NCBI GenBank assembly: GCA_947650365.1 | Contig: OX393550.1 | Span: 70,615,978-70,679,977 of the forward strand | Direction of reading: 5' to 3' | DNA: 64,000 bases | From: Chamaelirium japonicum | Lineage: Eukaryota; Streptophyta; Magnoliopsida; Liliales; Melanthiaceae | In this document: one piece after another, positions 44,001 through 56,901 of the stretch | Layout of the letters: each line of letters begins with the position of its first letter | Numbering within the stretch: the first letter of the stretch is position 1 | Made by a program: the position numbers and the translations under genes | Notes under the pieces: generated by a model | Seen by the model: the letters and a program-made list of their open reading frames with translations, nothing else | Databases searched by the model: none | What the model was told of the DNA's origin: nothing

Positions 44001-46202
44001 TCTTTTGCTACTAGGAAAAAGATAGAGCGAGATTCTCTAAGCTCGTCCTCGAAGCAAGCTTGTGTCAGCAATGTTGGTAGGGCCTTCGATTTCTCTTTTG
44101 GTAATTTCGGGGTGACGGGTGGGGGCGTCAGTTCACTAGAAATTGGTTTTAGTGGCTCCTTCTGAGGCACTAAGGTGATATTATAGTCATCTTTGCAGAA
44201 GGAGTAAGTGTTCTTCTCCCCATCATGTTTTGTCTTTCTGTCGTACTGCCACGGGCGGCCCAACAGAATGTGACAAATGCCCAAGGGCGCCACGTCACAC
44301 CAAACGGCTTCCTTATACATTTTGCCAATGGTGTATTCGACTAGACATCGCTCTTTAATAGCGACATCTGATCCTTTCTTAAACCAAGACAAGTTGTATG
44401 GCGTGACCAGCTTCTCTGTCTTGAGCCCTAACTTGTCAACCATGATCTGGGAGACCAAGTTCTCGGTACTGCCACTATCTATGATGAGGACACAATGCCT
44501 CCCCTTTGAGGTACAAGTGGTGTGGAAGATGTTCCTTCTAAGCCATCGATCAGGTTCAGGAGCTTTCGGTGTCGACAAAACACGGTGCATGACTAGTGCA
44601 TGCGTTGCCTCGTCAGCTTCAGCGACGACATCATGTGTTTCGTCATCCTCCTGATATTCGGCATCTCTAGGATCATCATCATGCCCTTCTTCGGCCATGT
44701 TGTTTAGGGTTTCCTCAGTTGGCTCTTCACTTTCTGTCAGATGGGTCTCAGGTCTCCTTTTTGGGGATTGGGCGATGAGATGTCCTACTTCTCCACACTC
44801 GAAGCATTTGTAAGTCGCTCCGGGTGGTCGACTCCCTATCGCACTTCGCTCACGACTTGGTTGTTCAACCCGACCAGGGGGTTGATGGGTTCTTGATGGA
44901 GTTGTAGTCGAAGTGGGAACAGGTGGGGTGACTCTGGTAGGAGGTACTCCTCTTCCAGCTGAAGGGGCACCTGGGGTACTCTAGGGGCAACCTCTCTACT
45001 AAAGGCTCGTTGTTGAATCTCCTCAGCCTTGAGAGCTTGCCTAGATGCTTCCATCACAGTCCCGAGACGTAGCGTGCAGCCTTCTGTTCATTGTCTTCCG
45101 GGATGGCGTTACGAATGGTCAGGATGTCAAACTCTTCAGTGTACTCCTGTACGCTTCGATTGCCTTGTTTCAGGCTAAGCAACCTTTAGTACAGAGAGGT
45201 ACGGTAGTCAGGAGGAAGGTACTTCAGTCGTATCTTGTCACGCATCTTGGTCCATGTTGCGACCTTTTGTTTCCTTTTCCTGAGGCGACTCGTTTGCAAC
45301 TCTCGCCACCAAACCAAAGCGGCTCCTTTTAGTTTCGTTGCCACGAGTTTGACTTTTCGATCGTCAGGGAGATCTTTCCATTCAAAGAAGTGCTCGACGC
45401 TTTCTACCCAGTCAAGGAATGCGTCAGCATCATGGCTTTCCCTAAAGTCATCGATGTCAACTCGGACTCCATAACCTTGGGATCTCTCAAGGGCTCGCAC
45501 AAGGCGCTCTTCCATGCCGTGTTGATCACGCGCATGCTGCTCTCTAGGGTTTCTGGGACGACCGAACTGAACGTACTCTCGTTCGAAGTCTATGTCGGAC
45601 TCGTCCAACTCAGCTTCAGACTCAGGGGGCGAATCAAGATAGTCAGCTCGATTTCGCTCTTGCGGTTGGTATCGGTTGTGATTCTGAGGTAAGGCTTGGT
45701 TCTGGTTCTGAGGTGGGGCTGGAACCGGATTTCGATTTAAGCCCTGGCGTTGGTCTTGCACTTCGACCCTATGGACCTCGGCATTTGGATTGGCTTATGC
45801 CACTCCCAGGTCCTCTTCGACCGGTCGGGTTTGAGGGTTGACGCCTCTATCTTGTAACAGTAGCCCTAGCCTATCCGTGATCTCTTGCAACAAGGTTGCA
45901 TGTCGATCCAAAGTATTTTGGGTCGGTTCTTGCCAAGCACCACGAGGTTGTGGTCCTCGAGGAAAACGTCCCCGATTCCGGGCATCCCGGTGCAGATGGG
46001 TACGATCAGCCATGGGTTATGAGATATGCAAAGGATTATGCAATTGCAGATGTTTCACACGATGCAATCCTAACACTAGATGCAATTTCAAGCACGCAAG
46101 ATTATGCGCTATGCAAAATCAGCAAAGAAGAATATGAGGGTTTGCTGAATTTCAGCACTCAAAAGAAACCCGAACAGGTTCTTTCGAGCTCTGATACCAA
46201 CT

Positions 46203-47015
46203 TGATGCAGGCTCCGATAAGGGATGCTACAATCTTAAGCTCTTTAGGGTTTCCCTTTGGTCAATAACTAAGATTTAATTATAAATATAGCATCGTACGA
46301 CTCAAAAGGACAGCAAACATAAACTATCTCACGCAGTACTAAGAATCTATGCAGTCAACATAAGGCAGGTTTAAGATTTAACAATAAAAGACGCAATATT
46401 ATCACGAAAACTAGTTTCAGCATATAAGAGATTAAATCGCAGCAATAGATATTGAGATTTAAAGATAGGTTTGCATCAGATTTTCACTAAAAATAGGCTA
46501 AGCATGCTTGCTAGGGTTACCAACAGACTAAAGATAGCAAATATAATGATTAGGCATATGTTAGGGCTTCAACTAGCGATGAACGGGAGGATTACGGCTG
46601 CGATGCGGAGCGGAGGCAATGAAAACAAAATGAAAATGATGCGAAGGGGAAATAAAATAAAGGATAGATAATGCCTGGGGTTTCCCGCCGTGGGTCGATG
46701 CGAGGATGCGCCGATGATCCCGCACACGGAGCAAGGCCGGACGTCGGGAGAAGCCGGATCCTTCGGAAAAACAAGCCAAGGCCTTCACGAGGCGACGTCG
46801 CGGATGCGGCGAGGGTCGAGGACACGCGTCTCTCCCGGAAGCTCTCACGAAGAGGCACAAGTTTCAGCTCATCAAAATCTGCAATCTTCTTCATGTTTCC
46901 CCTTTTTGTAGAATTAGGGTTTTTCTTTGGATGTCCAAGATCAAAGCGAATTAAGGGTGGATGGTGGGGATGCAATGGCTAAAAAAGGCAAGGAAAAGAG
47001 AGAAATAAGGGGGAA
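46203..47015 (-). repeat. chromovirus 5' LTR remnant
   Basis: It matches 39712-40510 and then stops abruptly at 47015, where gag-like DNA of another element begins. About 560 bp of the LTR are missing. Confidence 0.88.
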
Positions 47016-49317
47016 TACCTGGAATAAATCCCCCTCTAACAACAATCAAACTGTTCCCAATCTAAAGCCTTCCCATCCTAAAGAGAACACATGGAACAAA
47101 GCAAAGGGCATCCTAGGGTCAGCTCCAGGCACTTTGAAGTATTTCAAGTACAACCAACCTGGACACAAATCGGCTGACTATCCTAAGCGAAAGTTCAACC
47201 CTGAAGCTAATCTTATAGAGAATGAAAAGATGAAGATCAAGGGGATGAGGAGGGAGGAGAGTCTGAGTCTGAGCTAATACACGCTGCCGGGGATGAGAAT
47301 AGAGCACCACTCATGGTCATTCACCGAGTGATGATGTGTCCTCAAAGCTCCCCCAAGAAAAGCAAAAAGGCTCCTAGCAACGATCAGTGGTTGAGATGCA
47401 ATATTTTCTGCACCAGGTGCACATCTTATGGAAAATTGTGCAACCTGCTATATGATAGTGGGAGCACGGACAACTTTGTTGCTACTTTGACGGTTCATAA
47501 GCTAAAACTGAAAACTGAACCTCGAAAACGAACCTATAAAGTGTCATGGTTCAAGGAAGGAAGTGAAGTTAATGTCATGCATCAATGCCTTATCAAGTTC
47601 ACCATTGGTAACTTCTACAGTGATGAGGTTTGGTGTGATGTTATCCCTTTAGGGGTATGTCACATATTGCTAGGGCGACCATGGCATTATGATAGGAAGG
47701 TTCTTCATGATGGTGCCTCCAATATTCACACGTTTTTGAAGGATGGTCGCACGATAGTCCTACTTCCCTAGCAAATTGGCCCAAACATAAAGAAAGAACC
47801 AAGTTCTATACCTACAAAGACTCCCGAGAAAACAACTCTTGTTGTTAGCGGAGCACGAATGGGAAGCGAGTTGAAAAGGAAAGATTATGTTTGTTTGCTT
47901 GTTACTAAAGATAGCGAGGATGTTCTTGATATTCCATTAGCTGTACAACCCCTTCTTTCAGATTTTTCTGATGTCGTGCCGGATGATCTCCCTGATGGAC
48001 TTCCCCCTTTGAGAGACATACAATATCAAATAGATCTTCTCCCAGGAGTTAGTTTACCACATCTCCCACACTATAGGATGAGTCCGAGCAAGTACGAAGA
48101 GCTACATCGGCAAGTTTCTGAATTGCTTCGCAGAGGTTTTGTCCGAGAGAGTTTGAGCCCATATGTAGTCCCTGCATTGCTCACTCCCAAAAAGGATGGA
48201 ACGTGGAGAATGTGTAGACAGTAGAGCCATTAATAAAATTACAATCAAGTATAGGTTCCCCGCTTAATGACATGGTTGATATGTTGCATGGCTTGAAAAT
48301 TTTCTCCAAAATTGACTTGAAAAGCGATTATCATCAAATACGGATCTGACCAGGGGATAAGTGGAAGACAACATTCCAAACTAGAGAAGGTCTTTATGAA
48401 TGACTTGCCATGCCCTTTGGTTTGTCAAACGTGTCAAGCATATTCATGCGGGTGATGAACCAAGCCATCCGACCCTTCATTGGAAAATTTGTGATCATGT
48501 ATTTTGACGATATTTTGATCTACAACACCACAACTGAGGATCACCTAATCCATCTAAGAGAGGTGCTTAGAACTTTGAGAGCGTAAAAACTCTATGTTAA
48601 CCTTAAAAACTTCTGATGCATATCTGTCATTGCATTGAGTTTGAAAGAAATTGTTCACATTCATGGCATACCAAAATCTTTTACTTCAGATAGGGATACA
48701 CGGTTCCTAAGTTACTTTTAGAAAACTTTATGGTCTAAATTAGGAACTAAACTAGAATTTAACAATGTTTATCATTCCCAAGCAGATAGACAGACAAAGG
48801 TGGTCAACCGAAGTCTTGGTAGCATGCTTAGATGCTTGGCAGGTGAGAAACCATCCCAATGGGATGTGATTTTACCTCAAGCGGAATTTTCTTATAATAG
48901 TTGAGCAAATAGGTCTACCGGCAAATCCTCATTTGAAATAATATATGGATACCCTGTACCCCATTTACTTGATAGTACATCAATTTCTTATTCTGGTTCT
49001 GAAAGACATGATGCCATTGAATTATATGATTTTATCAAAAATGTGCATAAAGATGTACTTGACAGTTTTCAGGTCTCTAATGTGAAATACAAGGCTATTG
49101 CCAATAAGCAATACCAATGAGATTGAGGCCGTCATCGATGTTCGGACTACCAGGACGAGACGCAGAGTAGCGACAGTACTTGGTTCGTTGGCATGGACAT
49201 CCACCTTCAGACGCCTCGTGGATCAGTGAGCAGGAGTTACTTCGTTTGCAAGAGAACTTCAACCAGCATATGCAGGACATTATTCGTCAGGAGTCTAGTT
49301 CTCCGAGTCGAGTGGAC

Positions 49318-50087
49318 TGATGTAGCAACATCGAGCTACATATGCTATTTCATCTTTATTTTTATGTTCTAGTTGGTCGTAGTTTGTCTTTTCGGTTCCT
49401 TCGCCTATATCCGGACGAAGATCGGACGTATGGATTGTTCTCTATGACTTTTTGGCCAATGGTGCGGGGTTATGTTGCACCAATGTTTTTTATGTTTTGG
49501 CCACTTATAATGTTATGTTTTGGCCACTTATAATCTATACAGGAGGACGGAAGGCATCGGATGTCGCATCTGATGGTGGGAAGCCATGCAAGTCTAAAGC
49601 CAAGCCATTGGAGCCATTAGCCAAGCCATTTTAGCCTTTAGATGCCAGAAGGGTGCCCATAATAATCCCTAACTTAATTAAAGGGACTTAATTTAAGTTA
49701 TGGGGTGCCCTTAGCACCCAAAAAGGGGAGATCGGGATTCTCGAGACAAGACCCACGCGGGTATTGTTTCCTGTGGGCTCCCGCGACCCTCTCTCTCCCT
49801 CTCTTGCGCCTCTTTTGTTTCCATATGAGGCCATGGGGGATTTTATAAAAGGGGGATGAAAGTAAAACCCTAGTTTTAAGAAGACAATGAAGAAGAAACC
49901 CTAAAAGCTTGTTGCTTTGATTGAGAGATCGTGAAGGTGCGCTCTTCGTTCGTTGTCGTCTTCTCCATGGAGTTCCTCTGGCTTTGTCTCTTGATCTTTC
50001 TCGTCGCCTCTACCTCCTCGCCGTTCATCTTCATCGACATAGCTATCCTCTATTCCAAACCTTCGTCTGTCTCAATAGAAGAAATCA
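49318..50087 (+). repeat. chromovirus 3' LTR
   Basis: Borders TGATGTAGC and GAAATCA are inverted. A TATAAAAG box at 49844-49851 is followed by CCCTAG-containing leader sequence. The LTR abuts Tat-type sequence directly. Confidence 0.75.
49844..49851 (+). promoter_or_regulatory. LTR TATA box
   Basis: TATAAAAG in a purine-rich setting about 80 bp before the first ATG of the long frame that runs into the Tat pol region. Promoter activity is inferred. Confidence 0.45.
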
Positions 50088-53000
50088 AGCCCACCGGCTG
50101 GGAGTCAGAAGGCGAACCACCAAGGTCCCCAGAGGAGCAGGTCTCCCCGACCCATGAAGGACCTACCACTCCCACTCCAGAGCTTCACCTTGGTAACGAA
50201 GAATCCACTGATGAAGATGCATGGGTCGTGTTGCCTCGCAGACGAAGGCCATGGATGCCAAGAAGTCGCAAGTTCGATCGGGTAACAAGAAAGCTTCCGG
50301 AACGAAGAACTTACAAAAAGAAAAACAAAGCTCCAGGAAGGAGGGGATTCAAAGTACCGCCAGCAGATCCTGATGATCTCCTCCTGCAAAACCCCCCGGA
50401 ACCGGCAACGTTACAAGAGTTCTTCCCCGATTACTTCCTCCCAGCTGATCAGCTGCACGAAGCCTCCTGTTGCATGGTTGAGATTCACGTGGCGCCGGAA
50501 GAAGAAGATAGGATCAAGCCTTCCAAAGAAAGCAACACCATCAACGATGAGGATGATTCCGACAAAGAAAGCACTGCCGCTTACGATGAGGCAATTCTAC
50601 ACTTGCCACTCATAGAAGCACTACACCTCCCAGAGAAAGCTCGCCTAGCAATGGCCGAAGCTTTGACAGACCCAGACAGCTACAAAAGAAAGAAGAAAAA
50701 CGCCGAGAAGGACAAAACTATTGTCTCATGTAACGCAGCAATAACTTTCTCGGACGAAGATTTGCAGCTCGGAACACGACTGCACAATCGACCTGTCTAT
50801 GTCTCGGGATACATCAACGAGAAGCCGGTAAATCGAATCCTGTTGGATTGCGGCTCCGCCGTCAACATCATGCCTATCCAAACAATGCGCCAGCTCGGCA
50901 TCACCACCGACCAGCTCTCACAAAGCCAGCTGGTCATTCAAGGGTTCAACCAAGGAGGACAGTCCACCATAGGGATCATTCGTCTAAAACTCTCTATCAG
51001 TCAGCTTGACACGATGGTTCTTTTCCACGTCATTGACTGTCAAACATCATATCACCTTTTGCTGGGAAGACCGTGGCTGCACGAAAACGGTGTCGTAGTG
51101 TCTACTTGGCACCAATGCCTCAAGTACTACGAGGAAGGTCTGGAAAAGTGCATTGTTGCAGACGACAAGCCATTCAATGAGGCTGAAGCGCACCTCGCCG
51201 ATGCCAAATTTTACCAAGCAAAGGACCTTGTTGCAGAAGTCCTTCCAGCTAAAACTCCTCGAACTCAGAAAGCTAAAAGTATGGAGCAGGATGAAGCTCC
51301 GCCAACTCCAAATCCGGTACCACCATCTAAGGCGATACACGAAGTTAAAGAAGTGCTAGCGCCGAGACGAAGAATGCGCATCAGCTCCAAGCCAAGATCC
51401 ATGAAGCACACTCCATTACCTGCCCAAGCTACGACAGTCTTACGCCTCACACCTCAGTGGCTTCGCAAAGATGAACCACCACCTTTTGCCTCGCCAAAAG
51501 GGATGGTCCAGCCGCTATCGGAAGCTAATGTCATCACTCTGCAAGAGATGACACTGCCACTACCCAGCCTGGGGCAAGCTTCAAGTTCACCAAAACCCAT
51601 CAATCCCTTCGAATCCAGCCAACTCACATTCAAGCCAAAAGGAAGCTGGGGGCAAAATGCCGCCAAGCTGCTGTTCAAAGCTGGTTACAACGAAGGCAGT
51701 GCTGCACATATGAGTACGCTCCTGCCAGCTCCAATACCACACGGGATGACTAAGACTCAAGCCCATTTACTCCAGGGTGGCGAGCAGATCCCACCAAATC
51801 GGCGAGGCATCGGCTCTCGTCAAACCCCGGTGGTCATCAAGATAACAGGAGAGAAGACCTTCACCTCTAACTACATTGAGGTGAAGTTGGTGAATGAAGC
51901 GGAAGAGGGATCGTCAGCTTCCGATGCACGCTCTACCAATATTCATCCCGGTACAAAGGGCGCCAAAAGAAGGCGATATCGAGCTCGGCGTCGGACCGTA
52001 CCTCAAAAGCAAAAGAAGAGCATCAAAAACCAGGCAAGTCAAAATCCCATATCAGTATTCAAAAGACTTGGGCCGATTAGACAAGCAAAACAAAGGTCAG
52101 TATTCGACCGTTTGGGAAAGCCACCCACTGAGGTGAGAAAAATCATACCCACCCACCCACCCTTATCATTCTACGAAACTGGCGACATCACCGACATTAT
52201 CATGGTCTCTGTTAATCATATCACCATTTCCGACTCTCCAATCAACGCATCTTCTACTTCGGACGACGAGTTGCTCGACGCCCCGCCGGTCCTCGAAGAA
52301 GGGGGGCAATCTACCGTCGACGATTTGAAGGAAATCAACTTGGGTACGCAAGAGGATCCTCGGCCTACATTCGTAAGTGCACTCCTGACTCCCGAAGAGG
52401 AAGCTGCATACATCAGGTTACTCCAAGAATACAGAGATGTCTTTGCATGGTCCTACAAGGAAATGCCCGGACTTGACCCCAAGATTGCAGTACATCAGCT
52501 TGCCGTCAGGCATGGAGCTAGCGCTGTCAAGCAAGCACAAAGATGCTACCGGCCGGAGCTGGTACCGCAAATAGAGGGCGAAGTCAACAAGCTCATCGAA
52601 GCCGGCTTTATCCGAGAAGTTAAGTATCCAACGTGGATCTCCAGTGTGGTCCCAGTCAAGAAGAAGAACGGCCAGATCAGAGTATGCGTGGACTTCAGGG
52701 ACTTAAACAATGCATGCCCCAAAGATGACTTCCCACTGCCAATCACAGAACTAATGGTGGATGCGACAACAGGCCATGAAGCACTAACCTTCATGGATGG
52801 GTCCTCGGGCTACAACCAGATCCGGATGGCGCCCAAAGACGAAGAGCTTACGGCATTCCGCACGCCAAAAGGGATCTACTGCTACAAAGTCATGCCTTTC
52901 GGCCTGAAAAATGCAGGAGCCACTTACCAACGAGCCATGCAAAAAATTTTCGACGATATCCTTCATCAGAATATAGAATGCTACGTCGACGACCTCGTGG

Positions 53001-55605
53001 TAAAATCAAGACAAAAGTCAACACATCTTCAAGACCTCGAGCTAATCTTCAAGCGACTTCGAAGGTACCAGCTCCGCATGAACCCGCTTAAATGCGCATT
53101 TGGGGTCTCCTCGGGAAAGTTTCTCGGCTTTGTCGTACGCCATCGAGGCATCGAGATAGATCAATCCAAAATAGATGCTATCCTCAATATGCCAACCCGA
53201 AAACCGTGCGAGACCTCCGAGGTCTCCAGGGCCATCTAGCATATATCAGAAGGTTCATCGCCAACTTAGCTGGAAAATGCAGGCCCTTCAGTCGCCTCAT
53301 GAAGAAAGGAGCGGCATTCAAGTGGGATGAAGCTTGTCAGGAAGCCCTCCAAAACATCAGGGATTACTTACTCAAGCCCCCGGTTCTGACAGCACCAGTT
53401 CAAGGAAAGCCATTGGTCCTTTACATCAGCGCCCAGGAGCAGTCCTTGGGGGCACTCCTGGCTCAAGACAACGAGCTAGGCAAGGAAACAGCATGCTACT
53501 ATTTGAGCCGCACTCTCATCGGCGCGGAGCTAAACTACTCCCCGATTGAGAAGGTCTGTCTGGCGCTCATCTTCGCTACAAAAAAGCTGCGACACTATAT
53601 GTTAGCTCACGCCATCAGGCTCATCTCAAAAGCCGATCCGCTCAAATACATCATGTCAAGACCAGTGCTCTCCGGACGTCTGGCCAAGTGGGCTTTGCTC
53701 CTCCTTGAGTTTGACATCACCTTTGTCCCTCGTAAAGCGGTCAAGGGTCAAGCTCTCGCAGACTTCCTAGCAGAATACCCCCTTCCAGCAGAATGAGAAC
53801 TATCGGAAGATCTCCCAGACGAAGAAGTATTCTGCATCGACATCGCCCCTTCTTGGAAAATGTTCTTCGACGGTGCGGCCAGGCAAGATGTAGCAGGAGC
53901 GGGAGTTATCTTCGTCACACCAAACGACGAAGTACTTCCCTTCTCGTTTCTACTATCAGAGCCATGCTCCAACAACAGGGCGGAATATCAAGCTCTAATC
54001 ATTGGCCTCGAACTCGCCAATGATATGAAACTTCAAGGGCTCACAATTTTCGGCGACTCTCAACTCGTCATTCAGCAGATATTGGGGGCATACGAGGTCA
54101 ACAAAGAAAATCTCGTGCCATTGCACCTACGAGCCCTGAAACTCCTTGGTACACTCAAAGATGCTTCAATCCAGCATGTCCCCAGAAACCTCAATCAGCA
54201 GGCTGATGCGCTTGCAAATTTGGCGGCTACACTTCCGTTCCCAGAAAAAAGCCAACTCATCATCCCTATCTGTAAGAGAATGGTGATCACCGAGGAGGAC
54301 CTCCCTATGGGAATCCCGGACCAAGTCAATACAGTACACGTTTTCGTGACCGACGAGCTAGACTGGAGACAACCATTCATAGACTTTCTTGTCCACGGGA
54401 AGCTCCCTGAAGATCCGAAGCGTAAGGTCGACATTCGCCGACGGTCTCTGAAATTCTTCCACTTCAACGAGTTGTACCGTCGAAGCTACGATGGTGCACT
54501 CCTGAGGTGTCTAGCAAAAGAAGAAGTAGAAACAGCACTAGAAGAAGTCCATGCCGGGATCTGTGGCTCACATCAGTCCGGTCCAAAGCTGCACTTCCGC
54601 ATCAGGCGGATGGGGTACTACTGGCCCACTATGATCAAGGACTCCCTCGAGTTTGCAAAAAGATGCCACACTTGCCAGCTGCATGGCGACTATATCCGCC
54701 AGCCTCCGGAACCTTTGCATCCAACCATCGCATCATGGCCCTTCGATGGATGGGGACTCGATATTGTCGGTCCGCTGCCCAAGTCATCCAAACAGCATCT
54801 TTATATCCTGGCGGCAACAGATTACTTCTCCAAGTGGGCTGAGGCAGTACCATTGCGAGAAGTTACCAGGCACTCTGTCATCAACTTCATCCAGAACGAC
54901 ATCATCTTCCGATACGGCATACCTCGCTATATCGTTACGGACAACGGGAAGCAATTCAAAAACGCCGCCGTCAGCCAATTTTGCGCCAAGTTCGATATCA
55001 AGCAAAGGTGTTCAACCATGTACAACGCCTCTGCCAACGGCCTAGCTGAAGCTTTCAACAAAACACTCTGCAAACTTTTGGAGAAAGTCGTCTCAAAGTC
55101 GAAGAAAGACTGGCATGAACGCATGGGCGAAGCACTGTGGGCGTATCGCACCTCTTTCCGCACGCCAACACAGGCAACTCCGTACTCACTAGTGTACGGA
55201 GTAGAAGCTGTCCTCCCACTTGAACTCCAGATCCCGTCACTCAGGATAGCCATCCAGGAAGGCCTCGTCAATGGCGACAACACTCAACTTCGCCTAGCAG
55301 AATTAGAAGCCCTGGATGAAAAACGCCTCGAAGCCCAGCAACGCCTGGAATGTTACCAGGCTAGGCTAACCCGAGCCTTCAACAAAAGGATTCGCCCTCG
55401 ATCCTTCCAAAAAGGAGAATTGGTGCTCGCAGTCAAACGCCCCATCATCCTTTCGCATCGAGGAGGAAAGAAGTTCGACGCCAAGTGGGATGGACCTCAC
55501 GTTATCAAAGAGGTCTACTCCAACGGCGCATATCTTCTCACCACGCCAGAAGGGCTCACACTCGGCCCTATCAATGGCAAGTACCTCAAAAGGTACTATG
55601 CCTAA
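50088..55605 (+). pseudogene. Tat pol region (protease to integrase)
   Basis: Recognisable signatures: LLDCGSAVNIMP (protease), WISSVVPVKKKNGQIRVCVD and CYVDDLVVKSR (reverse transcriptase), a first RNase H ending near ALADFLAEYPLP, WKMFFDGAARQDVAGAG with GDSQLV (second RNase H), and CHTCQLHGDYIRQP, GLDIVGPLP and TDNGKQF (integrase). Long spans are open, with about two breaks. This is fossil retroelement coding sequence, not a host gene. Confidence 0.88.
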
Positions 55606-55626
55606 GAGCAAGGCGACACTCCTTGC

Positions 55627-55650
55627 AAAAAAAAAAAAAAAAAAAAAAAA
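55627..55650 (+). repeat. A24 tract after Tat pol
   Basis: A run of 24 A follows the pol stop by 21 bp. Directly behind it stands GTACGTAGGCAGCC within a 45-bp block (GGAACTACG.. onward) that I remember as a frequent conserved piece of Tat-type elements. Confidence 0.85.
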
Positions 55651-55859
55651 GGAACTACGTGTGACTTGATCCCTCTCAGTAGGGTACGTAGGCAGCCTGT
55701 AAAGGTTCAGTCCAAACAAAAACACAACCAAGCTCTGCCATTCCAGAATACAAGTCCAAAAAAATAGATGCATGATATTAAGTTATCACCAGATAAAGAA
55801 AAGCAGAACTACAAGTCTGTTCAACAGAAATGACAAGAAAGAAAAGGAAATGCGACATG

Positions 55860-56885
55860 CTAGTAAAGCGAATCAAATCCTTTGAGACGTTGGAGCAGCT
55901 CGCCATCAGTAACCTCCATGCACTCAAACTCTGAAGACCGAGAAGCTACCCGCTCCCGGTGCGCCGCCAGCTCGATACGCTGCTTTGCCAAGTCTGCTCC
56001 AGAAGACTTCTCGATCGTCTCAGCTTTCTCGAAAGATGCGCGAGCAGCCTCTAGCTTCTTCTGCGCCCGAACAAGGCTCGCAGCAGCAAGTGCATGCTGC
56101 GCCTCCAGTCGACGCTCCTCGTCCTCGGCCTTTGCCAGTATCAGGGGGAGGTCATCTTCCATCGAAGCCCGTTTCAAGCAATGAGCTTCACTATCCGCCA
56201 AGAGAACACGTATCTGTGTCTCAAACAAAGAGCCATCTACCTGGAAGGCCGCCAGACTCTTGCAAAACTCAGGCCCCTCGAGGACCCACCAGCTGCTCAA
56301 AGCGGCAAAGCCCTCTTCCTGGAAGGTTGCAAGCGTCGTCTGGATATACTTCCGACAGCTCTCCAAAAGAAGCACAGAGAGAAGGTCCCGCGAACTGTAC
56401 TTTCTCTTGTCTGCCTCTGAGTGCGCGGGCAAGGTGGGCTCCGGCCCTGAAGGCTCAGGTGAAAGAACCGCCTCCTGGACCATCGCCGTGATAACAGTCA
56501 GCGGAACCACCGGAGCCAAAGGAGGAGGCACAGGCAAACCTTCCGACAAAACAACTGCGGGAGTAGCCTCTGCCGGAGTACCGGACCTAGCTGGAGGAGT
56601 CTGTTCTCTCCCTACACTGGAGACCTCATCTTCCTCCCCAAAGCCCAACTGCTCCACGTCAATATCATCCAGGTTGACAGCACTGCCGGTAAAGTCTGCT
56701 CCACACGCTCCCAAAAGCTCCAAGTTATCCCAGGGAACATCCAGCCCGCCACCTTCGATCAACGTTGCTCTGATGGGAGAGCACTCCTGCCCAACCCCCT
56801 TCCGGGCAGACTCGCAGTCCGGTCCAGCAGACCCTGCCAAAATAAGAGCTGGACAACTCAGCCAACGAAGTAAGAATACAAGCAC
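55860..56885 (-). CDS. Antisense coiled-coil ORF of the Tat element
   Basis: The open frame of 341 codons is antisense to the element's pol. The C-terminal third is a strong coiled coil rich in Ala, Glu, Arg and Lys (EDEERRLEAQHALAAASL, then heptad-like repeats). The front is acidic and Pro-rich. It directly follows the plant-mobile-domain ORF; the short gap between them has intron-like GT and AG borders, so both may belong to one spliced transcript. The first ~20 codons would then be intronic. Function unknown. It is an accessory gene of a retroelement, not a host gene. Confidence 0.65.
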   Translation of the reverse strand: MLVFLLRWLSCPALILAGSAGPDCESARKGVGQECSPIRATLIEGGGLDVPWDNLELLGACGADFTGSAVNLDDIDVEQLGFGEEDEVSSVGREQTPPARSGTPAEATPAVVLSEGLPVPPPLAPVVPLTVITAMVQEAVLSPEPSGPEPTLPAHSEADKRKYSSRDLLSVLLLESCRKYIQTTLATFQEEGFAALSSWWVLEGPEFCKSLAAFQVDGSLFETQIRVLLADSEAHCLKRASMEDDLPLILAKAEDEERRLEAQHALAAASLVRAQKKLEAARASFEKAETIEKSSGADLAKQRIELAAHRERVASRSSEFECMEVTDGELLQRLKGFDSLY

Positions 56886-56901
56886 ATAAATTTATGAGAA
56901 A

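Larger units (their letters stand above)
39712..47015 (-). mobile_element. Gypsy chromovirus, nearly whole, 5' LTR cut
   Basis: The 3' LTR is 39712-41071 (1,360 bp; inverted borders TGATGCAG and CTGCATCA). The 5' LTR keeps only 46203-47015. Primer site TGGTATCAGAGC is at about 46202-46190, and the polypurine tract TCCGGGGGAGT ends beside 41072. Parts on the - strand: gag 46.0-44.8 kb (WWRELQ.. block), protease about 44.55 (IDSGSTENLVS), reverse transcriptase about 43.9-43.2 (VIYFDGILIYS), RNase H about 42.9-42.6, integrase about 42.4-41.3, chromodomain 41.26-41.09 kb (RFLVRW..RPLSDCTWV). It is a fossil with about five breaks. The LTRs differ by a few percent by eye, suggesting one to two million years. 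GATAT (39707-39711) may be the target duplication, but the other side is lost. Confidence 0.9.
47016..50087 (+). mobile_element. Gypsy chromovirus, 5'-truncated
   Basis: It starts inside gag (zinc-knuckle-like YNQPGHKSADYPKRKF near 47150). Protease follows near 47.45 kb (YDSGSTDNF, HILLGRPWHYDR), reverse transcriptase near 48.0-48.6, integrase near 48.65-49.1, a chromodomain-like end near 49.2, and a 3' LTR at 49318-50087. It is a fossil with roughly ten breaks and no 5' LTR or primer site. The protease resembles that of the minus-strand chromovirus, so the two belong to related families. AGCCC right of the LTR could be its target duplication; the partner is lost. Confidence 0.85.

Noticed and set aside
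55627-55650. SINE or processed-pseudogene tail
   Set aside because: The A24 tract has retroelement sequence continuing on both sides and no target duplication.
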